A stretch of 18,954 nt of DNA from Enterenecus faecium. GTDB lineage: Bacteria > Bacillota > Clostridia > Oscillospirales > Oscillospiraceae. The notes beneath the pieces are model-generated. The model saw only the letters and a program-made list of their open reading frames with translations, did not search any database and had not been told where the DNA came from. The stretch covers positions 1-18,954 of the forward strand of contig DVFO01000019.1 in the NCBI GenBank assembly GCA_018713215.1, written 5' to 3'. Both the position numbers and the translations under genes were made by a program. Shown here in pieces: positions 6,466 to 14,502 of the stretch. Positions within the stretch are counted from its first letter, which is position 1. Each line of letters opens with the position of its first letter.

Positions 6466-7130
6466 GTTTTCTCTTCCAGAGGGCTGGTTCTTCTCCGATT
6501 TGTCTGGAGATGTCCACCGGCCTGGGTGGGGACGCTCCGCTGGGTGGCTTTTTCCTGATATCATTGCTTTGCACTTACCATTCCATTTTGCTCCGCAGGG
6601 TGACTTTCTGATGGGCAGAAAGTCACCAAAGACCCACCAAAGGGAGATCCCTTTGGAAACCCCATGTTTTTATTTAGTTTTACCGGGTCGTGGCCCAAGT
6701 CGGCCCTGGGCCTGGAGGGGCGGATTGGATGGCCTGGCACATCTCTGGGCGGTATCTACTCCGCTGATAGCTTCCACTCCTTCCACCAGGGCCTCAAATC
6801 TGGTGGGTGGCGGCCTCGCCCGGCCGCTGTCGGCCGGGATGCACCACAGGTAGGGCCGAAAACAGGAGAAGTGCACACCATTCCAGCAGTAACAGAGCCA
6901 AAAAGAGCCTCTTTCTCTCCTGGTATGGTAACCGCCCTTCGGCCCGGACTAAGAGGCAACCGCTGACAGCCTAGAAAAGCGGGGTAGATTCCACAAGGAG
7001 GGGGAAGGCCCCTCCTTTGGCGATTCTTTCGTCTATTTCTCATCGCTGAGAAATAGACCCCAGCGGAGCGCGTCTCCCTGGCGGTCAGGCCAGACCCTGC
7101 TTTCTTCCCACAAGGGAGGCTCTTGGGCGC
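6466..7130. other. Non-coding repeat-rich region between tadA and the S41 gene
   Basis: No credible gene. It contains the left part of repeat B (6488-6544), a perfect 12-bp hairpin GGTGACTTTCTG/CAGAAAGTCACC (6599-6627), a CCAAAGGGA/TCCCTTTGG hairpin (6637-6656), and the inverted right part of repeat B (6979-7078). The middle (6660-6975) is GC-rich with no motif I recognise. The hairpins resemble the GGTTTCTTTTG hairpin at 4924-4951 in form and context. Confidence 0.55.
6979..7078 (-). repeat. Dispersed repeat B, inverted partial copy
   Basis: Read on the minus strand it gives GACGCGCTCCGCTGGG, GATGAGAAAT, GAAAGAATCGCCAAAGG, GGGGCCTTCCCCC and TTGTGGAATCTACCCCGC, parallel to 4229-4322 on the plus strand with scattered substitutions. 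Confidence 0.65.
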
Positions 7131-7173
7131 AAAAAAACTTCCACACCCTTTGGAAAAGGTGTGGAAGTTTTTT
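7131..7173 (-). terminator. Terminator of the S41 peptidase gene (bidirectional form)
   Basis: A stem AAACTTCCACACC (7135-7147) with GGTGTGGAAGTTT (7158-7170) has a 10-base loop and A/T runs on both sides. It lies 2 bases beyond the minus-strand stop codon at 7176 and can work in either direction. Confidence 0.85.
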
Positions 7174-7175
7174 GT

Positions 7176-8912
7176 TTACTGGGTATCGCCTTGGATGATG
7201 GCAATGGCCTGTTCCACCAGTTCGTCCCGGCCTGCTCGGATGCCGTCCAGGGTGGGCTCACACCACACGTCGGGCTGGAGCCCCACCCGCTGGGTCTGCT
7301 CCCCCTCTGGAGTGTACACACCCCGTCCGGTAAAGGTCACCGTAAGCCCTCCAGGTAAGGGCAGCGTCTCCATGTCTCCATCTGTGCCAATAGAGGGAGT
7401 GCCCACCACCACCGCCTGTGGGCATTGCCGCAGGGCCATGATGGTATACTCGCTTCTGCTCTGGCTGCGTTGGTCCATTAAGATGACCACTTTGCCAGAG
7501 TAGGAGGGATACTCCTGATCCCCCTGCCCCGTCTGGGCCAGCCAGCCCTTGCCGCAACTGCACGCCCCTTCTACGGTGAAGAATTGCCCCGGTGTCGTTG
7601 GGTCTGGAAACGACATTCGGGCAAACTCGGTGGGTTGTGGGATAAGAAACTCGCCCAGCTCATTATGCATCGAGAATCCCGGATAGTGGCGCAGGTCCAA
7701 AATCAGGCCATCGGTGTCCTGCACCTGCCCCATCCACTCCTCCAGCTGCCCGTGACTGGTGACGGTAGAGGGGTCCAGGTAGCCGATGTTCTCCCCCTCC
7801 AACAGCCCCGTTTGATAGGGATTTTTCTCTCGGTACCAATTCTTGGTGGTACCCACCTGGAGCTGCACCTCCTCCCCTTTCCTCAGCACGGTGACCTGGG
7901 CTGTCGCTCCCTTGGTCTGCACCAACTGCGCTTGGATTTGGTTGAGGTAGGCATCCTCCCGGGAAAAGACAAAGTATCGGCGCAGCTGGGTCAGGCGCTG
8001 CTCTATGGTGGTGCCGTCCACTTCCACCAGCACATCTCCCGGCTGAAGACCCGTGTCCTCCCCATCGGTCTGGGCCACCACCAGCTGCCCCTCTGCCAGG
8101 GTCAGGCTGCACGGCAGATAGTAGTCACCATATTGATTCCACCATACGCTGGGGGGATTGGAATCGTTGAATACCACATGGCCGTCCCCGGTCTGGGCCG
8201 TGACCTGGGCCAGAGCCAGAATATAATCTCCCATGGTATCGGTCTCCACCACAGGCCGAATCCCCTCCTGGAGCACCGTGTCCCAATCCTGGTCGGTGAG
8301 GGACACATAGGGGGAGAAGTATTCATAGGTGTTCCAGAAGCGGAACAGCCCCAGCAGCTTTGCCCCGTCGTCCTGGGTGTCAAAACTGCCCTTGGACTCC
8401 ATCTGAAAATTCATCCAAAGCTTCCCGGCCTCCACCGGCTGCTCCCTCAGCTGGGTGAGGTACTGGGAGACCTCCTGGCCCAGCCACGTCTCATCCTGGG
8501 TCCACTCGTCGTCGGGGGTGACCACGATCTCCACCCCCTCCACGCCCTCTACCCCCTGGGGCGCTTCCTGTCCCTCTGTGTCGGGCACGGGGTACTCCTC
8601 CAGCCACTGGGCCAAGGCCTGGTTGGCCGCCTCCCCGCTGGCAGCCTCCAGCACCGAGGGCAGGGCGTCAAAGAGGGCCTGGTCCCAGTCCACCTCCCCA
8701 GACACCACCGCCGGGTGGTGGTACTTCACATACCCCCATACCTTGCCCAGCTTGTACAAGTTCTCCTCCTGTTGGGCAGTGAGGGCGTCCACCTCCACCC
8801 CGGAGCGTATGATATCAGAGGATTTCCCAAGCCAGTAGGCAGCACACCCGGCCACGCACACCCCAGCGCAGACCGCCGCCAGGGTCCGTTTCCACGTCCA
8901 TTTCACGGGCAT
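7176..8912 (-). CDS. S41-family serine peptidase (C-terminal processing peptidase-like), probable lipoprotein
   Basis: A 578-aa protein. A basic N-terminus and hydrophobic stretch end in VAGC, a lipobox-like site at residues 20-23, so it is probably exported and lipid-anchored. A helical N-terminal region (40-260) with KLGKVWGYVKYHHP is followed by a PDZ-like part (about 270-350; LQPGDVLVEVDGTTIEQRL) and the TSPc-type domain: IGYLDPSTV, DGLILDLRHYPG, KVVILMDQRSQSRSEYTIMAL (split: KVVILMDQ, SRSEYTIMAL) and GTPSIGTDGD. The SRSE motif at 485-488 fits the nucleophile region, Ser487 being likely. This layout is common in Clostridia/Bacteroidetes S41 proteins that are not classical CtpA. The start at 8912 has a perfect AAGGAGGGA upstream. 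It lies 65 bases after the last permease gene on the same strand, so it may be the distal operon gene; its substrate is unknown. Confidence 0.88.
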   Translation of the reverse strand: MPVKWTWKRTLAAVCAGVCVAGCAAYWLGKSSDIIRSGVEVDALTAQQEENLYKLGKVWGYVKYHHPAVVSGEVDWDQALFDALPSVLEAASGEAANQALAQWLEEYPVPDTEGQEAPQGVEGVEGVEIVVTPDDEWTQDETWLGQEVSQYLTQLREQPVEAGKLWMNFQMESKGSFDTQDDGAKLLGLFRFWNTYEYFSPYVSLTDQDWDTVLQEGIRPVVETDTMGDYILALAQVTAQTGDGHVVFNDSNPPSVWWNQYGDYYLPCSLTLAEGQLVVAQTDGEDTGLQPGDVLVEVDGTTIEQRLTQLRRYFVFSREDAYLNQIQAQLVQTKGATAQVTVLRKGEEVQLQVGTTKNWYREKNPYQTGLLEGENIGYLDPSTVTSHGQLEEWMGQVQDTDGLILDLRHYPGFSMHNELGEFLIPQPTEFARMSFPDPTTPGQFFTVEGACSCGKGWLAQTGQGDQEYPSYSGKVVILMDQRSQSRSEYTIMALRQCPQAVVVGTPSIGTDGDMETLPLPGGLTVTFTGRGVYTPEGEQTQRVGLQPDVWCEPTLDGIRAGRDELVEQAIAIIQGDTQ

Positions 8913-8977
8913 TCCCTCCTTAAATGCACAAATTCCACCACACCCTCCCGGAGGAGGGCGCAGTAGAATGGTTTGTG

Positions 8978-9973
8978 TTATCGTTCTTCTCTAAAGTAGT
9001 TGAGGCCCAGGGCCGCAGGCTGTCCGCTGTTCTTGCTCTTCTTCACCGAGGTGGCAATGAGCACCAGCGCGGTGATGATAAAGGGCAAGGCCTGGTACAG
9101 CTGAGAGGGCACCCCGGCCAGCCAGCCCAAGGTCTCGGGGAAGGCTCCGGCCAGAGAGGGGCCGGATACCCGCAGGGTGTTGAAGAAGCCGAACACCACG
9201 GTGCCCACCATGGCGAAGGCGGGGCTCCAGTTGGCGAAGATGACCAGGGCCACGGCGATCCAGCCATAGCCGTTGATCCAGCAGCTGGAGGAGAGAGAGC
9301 CGTTCATGTTCAGGCCCATGTAGTAGCCGCCAATGCCCATGATGCCAGAGCCCAGCATAATGTGCAGGTACTTATAGCGGCGGACGTTGATGCCCACGGA
9401 GTCGGCGGCGGCGGGGTTTTCACCCACGGCCCGCAGCCGCAGCCCGGTGCGGGTGTACTTCAAATACCACCACATCACCAGGGCGATGACCACACCCAGG
9501 TACACCAGGACGTTGTGGTCAAAGAGCACCTGGCCCAGCACCGGGATGTTGGACAGGCCCGGGATCGCCAGGTCGGCAAAGCCGTTTTGAATGTTGGAGT
9601 AGTTGTTCATGGCGGGCCAACTCACCGCCTTCACGCCGTTGCCCACGAAGAAGAACACACCCAGGCCAAAGGTGGTGATGGTCAGACCGGTGATGTTCTG
9701 GTTGGCCTGGAAGGTGACGGTGAGCACGGCGAAGATGAGGCCGCACAGGGCGGCGGTGAGGAAGGCCACCAGCACGCCCACCACCATGGAGTTGGCGTAA
9801 CAGCCCAGGATATAGCCGAAGATGGCGCCCACGGCCATGGTGCCCTCCACGCCCAGGTTCAGGCTGCCCGACTTCTCAATGGTGATCTCTCCCACGGTGC
9901 CGTAGAGCAAGGGGATGTTATACACAATGATGTTGTGGAGGAATGTGGTGACAATGTTCAGCTTATCATCCAT
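8978..9973 (-). CDS. ABC transporter permease, nucleoside uptake type (NupQ/YufQ-like)
   Basis: A 331-aa, very hydrophobic protein of the BPD_transp_2 (branched-chain permease-like) family. NIPLLYGTVGEITIEKSGSLNLGVEGTM (in parts: LLYGTVGEI, SGSLNLGVEGTM) near the N-terminus is the typical signature of the second permease of BMP-dependent nucleoside importers. GLRLRAVGENPAAADSVGINV, in the cytoplasmic loop that contacts the ATPase, is also typical. It would pair with the upstream permease in the membrane. Start chosen at ATG 9973 with AAGGAGGTGG seven bases upstream; its first 8 bases overlap the end of the preceding permease gene (ATGGATGA arrangement), indicating coupled translation. A 40-residue longer frame exists upstream but only overlaps the neighbouring gene. 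Confidence 0.93.
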   Translation of the reverse strand: MDDKLNIVTTFLHNIIVYNIPLLYGTVGEITIEKSGSLNLGVEGTMAVGAIFGYILGCYANSMVVGVLVAFLTAALCGLIFAVLTVTFQANQNITGLTITTFGLGVFFFVGNGVKAVSWPAMNNYSNIQNGFADLAIPGLSNIPVLGQVLFDHNVLVYLGVVIALVMWWYLKYTRTGLRLRAVGENPAAADSVGINVRRYKYLHIMLGSGIMGIGGYYMGLNMNGSLSSSCWINGYGWIAVALVIFANWSPAFAMVGTVVFGFFNTLRVSGPSLAGAFPETLGWLAGVPSQLYQALPFIITALVLIATSVKKSKNSGQPAALGLNYFREER

Positions 9974-11075
9974 GGCGCTCCACCTCCTTTTTGGCGATGA
10001 CCACGCGGAAGCGTGTGAAGAAGTCCGCCGCCAGCACCAGGAACAGAATGACGCCCTGGAGCATGTCGGCAAAGCTGGAATCCACCGAGGCAAAGGTGGC
10101 AGCAGCGGCGGTGGAGCCGTATTGCAGCACGCCGATGAGGGCGGACACCAGGAAGATGCCCACGGTGCTCAGTTTGGCCAGCCAGGCCACAATGATGCCG
10201 GTCCAGCCCACATCGTCGGTGATGGAGGCGGACAGGATGCCGGCAGTGCCCACCTTGAAGGCGGCGGCCAGGCCGATGAGGCAGGCGGAGAGGAACACGG
10301 TGCGTAGCACGATGGTGCTCACCTTCATGCCTGCATACCGGGCAGTGCCCATGGAGTCGCCCACCACGGCGATCTCATAGCCCTGCTTGGTGCGCTTGAG
10401 GTAGACGTACACCAGCACGCCGAGAGCCAGCGTAATGAGCACGCAGATGTTCAGCCCGAACTTGCCCAGCATAATCCGGGGGAAGGACACGATGGAGGTG
10501 AAGCTGGCGAAGGTGGGACGGGCGGACTCTGCGCTCAGGAAGAAGTTCCAATCCGCCTTGGTCTCCCCCAGGAAGGTGAGGAAGTACAGGGCGATGTAGT
10601 TGAGCATCAGGGTGAGCAGGGTCTCGTTGGTGCCGAACTTCACCTTCAGAGCGGCCACAAACAGGCCCAGCAGTCCGGCGGCCAGCATGGCGGCCAGACA
10701 CATCAGAAGCAGCACCACCGGAGTGGGCAGCACGGGCCCGGCGGTAAAGGCCACCGCAGCGGCGGCAATGGCGCCCACAATGAACTGGCCCTCGCCGCCG
10801 ATGTTCCAAAACCGCATCTTAAAGGCCAGAGACAGGCCCAAGGCGGTGAGAATCAGAGGCACCAGGATTTTCAGGTAGTTTTCCGCCGCCTTATAGGCGA
10901 TCTTGTTGCCCACCATACCCATGGTGAACATTTTGAAGTAGTATTCCAGGGGGTTGACGCCCATGGCCAGCAGCACCAGGCCGCCCAGCACCAGGGCCAA
11001 CGCCACCGCTCCCACAATGAGGAGGATTTTTTTGAGCAGCGGGCAGTCGTCCCGCTTGACGATGTGCACACGCAT
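9966..11075 (-). CDS. ABC transporter permease, nucleoside uptake type (NupP/YufP-like)
   Basis: A 369-aa integral membrane protein. After a short cytoplasmic start it has a membrane helix (about 16-40), then NPLEYYFKMF, GLSLAFKMRFWNIGGEGQ (the FWNIGGEGQ motif is characteristic of this permease), KFGTNETLLTLMLNYIA and, in the ATPase-contact loop, GYEIAVVGDSMGTARYAGM. It forms the transmembrane channel together with the downstream permease. The ATG at 11075 begins 3 bases after the ATPase stop, with GAGGAGAAG inside the end of the ATPase gene as ribosome-binding site. Nucleosides are the expected substrate from family knowledge (B. subtilis nupNOPQ) and the nearby xpt; this is not proven by sequence alone. 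Confidence 0.93.
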   Translation of the reverse strand: MRVHIVKRDDCPLLKKILLIVGAVALALVLGGLVLLAMGVNPLEYYFKMFTMGMVGNKIAYKAAENYLKILVPLILTALGLSLAFKMRFWNIGGEGQFIVGAIAAAAVAFTAGPVLPTPVVLLLMCLAAMLAAGLLGLFVAALKVKFGTNETLLTLMLNYIALYFLTFLGETKADWNFFLSAESARPTFASFTSIVSFPRIMLGKFGLNICVLITLALGVLVYVYLKRTKQGYEIAVVGDSMGTARYAGMKVSTIVLRTVFLSACLIGLAAAFKVGTAGILSASITDDVGWTGIIVAWLAKLSTVGIFLVSALIGVLQYGSTAAAATFASVDSSFADMLQGVILFLVLAADFFTRFRVVIAKKEVERHG

Positions 11076-11078
11076 GGC

Positions 11079-12659
11079 TTACTTCTCCTCCCCTTCCTCT
11101 TGGAATAAGCTGTCGGCGGCGTAGCCGGCGGGCTTGTCCTCGTACTTGTGGGTCAGGTCCAGGCTGCCCGTCATCATCAGGCCCAGCTCCTCCTTGGTGG
11201 TCTTGTGGGCGTGGACCACGCCCATGACCTTGCCGTGACACAGCACCAGGATTTTATCACACAGGGCCATCATCACGTCCAAATCCTCGCCCACGAAGAG
11301 GATGCCCACGCCGCTCTTCTTCTGCTCGTTGAGGATGTTGTAGATGGCGTAGGAGGAGTGGATGTCCAGGCCTCGCACCGGGTAGGCGGTGACGATGACG
11401 TTGGGGCCCGCCTTGATCTCACGGCCCAGCAGCACCTTCTGCACGTTGCCGCCGGAGAGTCGGCGCACCGGGGTCTCGGTGGAGGGGGTGACCACACCCA
11501 GCTCCTCAATCACCCGCTGGGCGTCCTCCCTGCCCGCCTTCCGGTCCACAAAGGGGCCTTTGGCATCGTTGTAGTTCTTCAAGATCATGTTGTCCGTGAT
11601 GGACATGGAGGGGGCCAGGCCCATGCCCAGACGGTCCTCGGGGATGAAGGACATGGAGATGCCCTTGGCCAGAATCTCCTTGGGGCTCAGGCCCACGATG
11701 TTCTCGCCCTTGTGAATCATCTTGCCCGCCTGGATGGGGCGCAATCCGGCGATGGCCTCGCACAGCTCCTTCTGTCCGCATCCGGCGATGCCCGCCACGC
11801 CCAGCATCTCACCGCCGCGGATGTAGAAGCTGACGTTGTCGATGGCCACGTTGCCCTCGTCGCTGCGGATGGTCAGGTCCCGGATTTCCAGCAAGGGCTT
11901 GAGCTTCTCCATCTTGGGGCGCTCAATGTTCAGGTCGATCTTGTGGCCCACCATCCACTCGGTGAGCTCCTGCTCGTTGGTCTCCTTGGTGTCCACGGTG
12001 GTGATATACTCGCCCTTGCGGAGGATGGCCACCCGGTCGGAGATGTCCATCACCTCGTTTAATTTGTGGGTGATGATGATAATGGAGTGGCCCTCGTCCC
12101 GCATGCGGCGGAGTACGCCGAAGAGCTTTTCAATCTCCTGGACGGTGAGCACGGCGGTGGGCTCGTCCAGAATGATGACCTTGGCCCCGTAGTAGAGCAC
12201 CTTGATGATCTCCAGGGTCTGCTTCTCGGACACCGCCATGTTGCACACCTGCTTGCGGGGGTCCAGGTCGAAGCCGAACTTTTTGGCCATCTCCTCAATC
12301 TTGCGGTAGCGGTCTTTTTTCAGCACAAAGCCCGCCTCCTGGGCCCCCATCCAGATGTTATCGGCGGCGGAGAACACATCCACCAGCTTGAAGTGCTGGT
12401 GGACCATGCCGATGCCCAGCCGCTTGGCGTCCTGGGGGGAGGAAATGGTCACCGGCTGGCCGTCCACCAGAATGGTGCCGCTGTCGGGGGTATAGATGCC
12501 GGACAGCATGTTCATCAAGGTGGTCTTGCCGGAACCGTTCTCTCCCAACAGGGAGAGAATCTCTCCTTTTCGGAGATTCAGGTTGACGTTGTGGTTGGCC
12601 ACCACCGGACCGAAGGTCTTGGTGATGCCACGAAGTTCCACGGCATAGGGTTCAGCCAT
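11079..12659 (-). CDS. ABC transporter ATP-binding protein with two nucleotide-binding domains (NupO-like)
   Basis: A 526-aa protein with two fused ABC domains, as in sugar and nucleoside importers of the RbsA/NupO type. Domain 1 (about 1-240): Walker A GENGSGKTT with Lys45, signature MAVSEKQTLEI, Walker B VIILDEPTAVL (Asp165-Glu166), then the switch His in IIITHKLNEV. Domain 2 (about 265-500): degenerate P-loop GIAGCGQKEL, signature LSGGNVQKVLLGREI and an altered Walker B (VIVTAYPVRGLDI without the DE pair), so this half probably does not hydrolyse ATP well, which is common in this family. Start taken at ATG 12659 after AAGGAGGC; the longer frame upstream translates repeat A. It powers uptake with the two permeases downstream. 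A terminator and a repeat separate it from the binding-protein gene. Confidence 0.94.
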   Translation of the reverse strand: MAEPYAVELRGITKTFGPVVANHNVNLNLRKGEILSLLGENGSGKTTLMNMLSGIYTPDSGTILVDGQPVTISSPQDAKRLGIGMVHQHFKLVDVFSAADNIWMGAQEAGFVLKKDRYRKIEEMAKKFGFDLDPRKQVCNMAVSEKQTLEIIKVLYYGAKVIILDEPTAVLTVQEIEKLFGVLRRMRDEGHSIIIITHKLNEVMDISDRVAILRKGEYITTVDTKETNEQELTEWMVGHKIDLNIERPKMEKLKPLLEIRDLTIRSDEGNVAIDNVSFYIRGGEMLGVAGIAGCGQKELCEAIAGLRPIQAGKMIHKGENIVGLSPKEILAKGISMSFIPEDRLGMGLAPSMSITDNMILKNYNDAKGPFVDRKAGREDAQRVIEELGVVTPSTETPVRRLSGGNVQKVLLGREIKAGPNVIVTAYPVRGLDIHSSYAIYNILNEQKKSGVGILFVGEDLDVMMALCDKILVLCHGKVMGVVHAHKTTKEELGLMMTGSLDLTHKYEDKPAGYAADSLFQEEGEEK

Positions 12660-12680
12660 GAAATCTGCCTCCTTCTCTTT

Positions 12681-12910
12681 TGAATGAAGAACGAAGAATG
12701 AATCATGAAGAATGCAGGCCCTCGAGCCTCTGCGTATCTTCTTGGACTGCTGGCGTGGTAGGGGCCGTGGCTTGCCCGGCCCGCTGTCTCCTGGGCATTG
12801 CCCTGGGAGATTCGGGAGGGGCAAGCCCCTCCCCTACGCCCAAACATCAAAATCCGTGCCGCAATGCGGCACACCATACTTCTTCACTATTCACTATTCA
12901 TTATTCACTA
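12681..12910 (+). repeat. Composite repeat A element, copy 3, with flanking TTCATT-type tracts
   Basis: The 80-bp core (12758-12837) has the same GTAGGGG...CCCCTAC ends as copies 1 and 2. It is followed by the GTGCCGC/GCGGCAC hairpin (12856-12872) and a TTCACTATTCACTATTCATT tract (12880-12910). To the left, 12683-12716 has GAATGAAGAACGAAGAATG-type units, roughly the inverted form of the right tract. The whole thus looks like a roughly 230-bp element with inverted ends, inserted between the binding-protein and ATPase genes. Confidence 0.65.
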
Positions 12911-12911
12911 A

Positions 12912-12972
12912 CTTGTTTTTCCCCCGAAAAACAAGCATCCGGGCCGGCCGTTTTTCCCGGCCGGCCCGGATG
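12912..12972 (-). terminator. Double hairpin terminator after the BMP gene
   Basis: On the minus strand, a perfect 14-bp stem (12959-12972 with 12936-12949, arm CATCCGGGCCGGCC) is followed directly by a second perfect 10-bp hairpin CTTGTTTTTC/GAAAAACAAG (12912-12935), which supplies the T-run. It lies 34 bases beyond the BMP stop and should end most transcripts of the binding-protein gene before the ATPase gene. Confidence 0.85.
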
Positions 12973-13006
12973 AGTTCAGGGCTGGATTCAATTTGAGGGC
13001 CGGGCC

Positions 13007-14230
13007 TTAGCCCACCTGCACGCCCTCCACAAAGTAGTTCATGGTACCGGTGATGACGGAGTCCTCCACGCTCTTGCCGCCAGCGGGCACGATCTCCTTG
13101 CCGTCGTTGGTCTTCAGAGCGGAGTCGGTCTGGGTGATGGTGACGGAGCCGTCGTCATTCTTGGTGTAGGACAGCTTCACGCCGGAGAACACGTCCCACT
13201 CACCGGTGGCCAGCAGCTCGATGATGGCGTCCAGGTAAGCCTGGGTGTCGGGGGCGCAGTTGTCGCTGAGCTCGGATACGCCCACCAGCCCCTTGACCAG
13301 GCCCTCATAGTAGGCGGGACCGCCCATGGCGGTGACGAAGTTCTCAGCGCCGCCGCAGGTCATGGCGGTCTCAATGGCGGTCTTGTAGTACACGTCCCAG
13401 TTCCACACAGCGGCGGTGAGGTGGGCCTTGGGGGCGTCCACGGTCATGTCGGAGTTGTAGCCGCAGCCAAACACGCCGGCCTTCTCAGCGGCGATCTGAG
13501 GCTGAGCGGAGTCACAGTGCTGGGCGATGACGCCGCAGTCATAGCTGTTGATGAGCTCCTCGGCAAAGGCGTACTCGTTCTGCTCGTCGTTCCACTTGCC
13601 CAGCTCCTTGACGTACACGGTGGCGTCGGGGTTCACGGACTGCACGCCCAGGGCGAAGCCATTGATGCCGGAGCAGGTCTCGGCGTACTGGGTGCCGAAG
13701 GCGGAGACATAGCCCACATGATTGTTGCCGGTCTCCAGGCTCTTCAAACCAGCAGCCACGCCGGTGAGGTAGCGGGCCTGGTAGATGCGGCCGAAGTAGT
13801 TGTTGAAGTTGGTCTCGTTGGACAGGTAGCCGGTGGCGTGAGAGAAGATCACCTCGGGGTACTCAGCGGCCTTGTCGTTCATGGCGTTGAGGTAGTTGAA
13901 GGAGATACCAAAGATGATATCACAGCCCTCACCCACCAGGGTGTCCACAGCGGCAGCCACCTTGTCGTCCTCCTCGGGCACCTCGTCCACGATGACCAGC
14001 TGGCTGTCAGGGTCCAGGCCCAGCTCGTCCATGGCGGTGGTAATGCCCTTGTGGTGGGCGTAGGTGTAACCGGCGGTGTCGGTCTTCTTGTTGATATAGA
14101 TGGCGCCGACCTTAAAGTCGCTGTCGGCAGTGCCGGAGTTGGAGCTCTTGGGGTCGCTGTTTCCGCCGCAGGCGGCCAGGCTCAGCGCCATAACGCCAGC
14201 CATCACCAGGGCAAGGATACGCTTTTTCAT
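13007..14230 (-). CDS. BMP-family substrate-binding lipoprotein of a nucleoside ABC transporter
   Basis: A 407-aa protein with a lipoprotein signal peptide: MKKR, hydrophobic stretch, lipobox LAAC with Cys21, then a Gly/Ser/Asp linker. The mature part fits the basic membrane protein (BmpA/PnrA/NupN) family: KVGAIYINKKTDTAGYTYAHHKG, CDIIFGISFNYLNAMNDKAAEYP (in parts: IIFGISFNYLNAM), FGRIYQARYLTGVAAG, IGYVSAF-like NHVGYVSAFG, and VIAQHCDSAQPQIAAEK in the ligand-binding region. It captures nucleosides outside the membrane and delivers them to the two permeases. ATG 14230 has AAGGAGGAA eight bases upstream. It is first in the uptake cluster and has its own terminator. That fits the usual need for more binding protein than transporter. 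The ligand is inferred from the family and the neighbouring xpt. Confidence 0.92.
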   Translation of the reverse strand: MKKRILALVMAGVMALSLAACGGNSDPKSSNSGTADSDFKVGAIYINKKTDTAGYTYAHHKGITTAMDELGLDPDSQLVIVDEVPEEDDKVAAAVDTLVGEGCDIIFGISFNYLNAMNDKAAEYPEVIFSHATGYLSNETNFNNYFGRIYQARYLTGVAAGLKSLETGNNHVGYVSAFGTQYAETCSGINGFALGVQSVNPDATVYVKELGKWNDEQNEYAFAEELINSYDCGVIAQHCDSAQPQIAAEKAGVFGCGYNSDMTVDAPKAHLTAAVWNWDVYYKTAIETAMTCGGAENFVTAMGGPAYYEGLVKGLVGVSELSDNCAPDTQAYLDAIIELLATGEWDVFSGVKLSYTKNDDGSVTITQTDSALKTNDGKEIVPAGGKSVEDSVITGTMNYFVEGVQVG

Positions 14231-14502
14231 ACGTTTCGTTCCTCCTTCAAATATCCCTTATCTGATTCCTACTATTATTTCAAAAAAAGGTGGTTCCTTT
14301 TCTGAAATCCACATTGGCCTCGCAGAGTTTTCCCGCCCCAGGCGGGAAAAGCCATTGAAAATCATTTTCTCCCGGGACATGTGCACGGGAGAAAATACTT
14401 CTCACCCTGCCAGTGTGAATTCGGCCGCGGTGTGTGCGGCCGAACTTTGCGCGCAGCAGGGTGCAATCATCGGTTTCAAAAGGCTCTGCCTTTTGAAGCC
14501 CA
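14231..14502. other. Structured intergenic region between xpt and the BMP gene
   Basis: Four clear stem-loops: 14328-14350 (TTTTCCCGCC/GGCGGGAAAA, 3-base loop), 14365-14395 (TTTTCTCCCG/CGGGAGAAAA), a nested element 14403-14463 (outer CACCCTGC/GCAGGGTG, inner TTCGGCCGC/GCGGCCGAA), and 14475-14497 (TTCAAAAGGC/GCCTTTTGAA) just after the xpt stop. I searched for the purine-riboswitch core and did not find it. No convincing promoter for the BMP gene could be settled. Confidence 0.6.

Noticed and set aside
7176..8912. S41 gene as a classical CtpA/Prc processing peptidase
   Set aside because: Domain order and the long N-terminal region differ from CtpA; only the family-level S41 call is supported.
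12578..12996. Small frames across the repeat between the BMP and ATPase genes
   Set aside because: They are translations of repeat A (GRGLPGP..., similar to the false N-terminal extension in front of but) and start without ribosome-binding sites.
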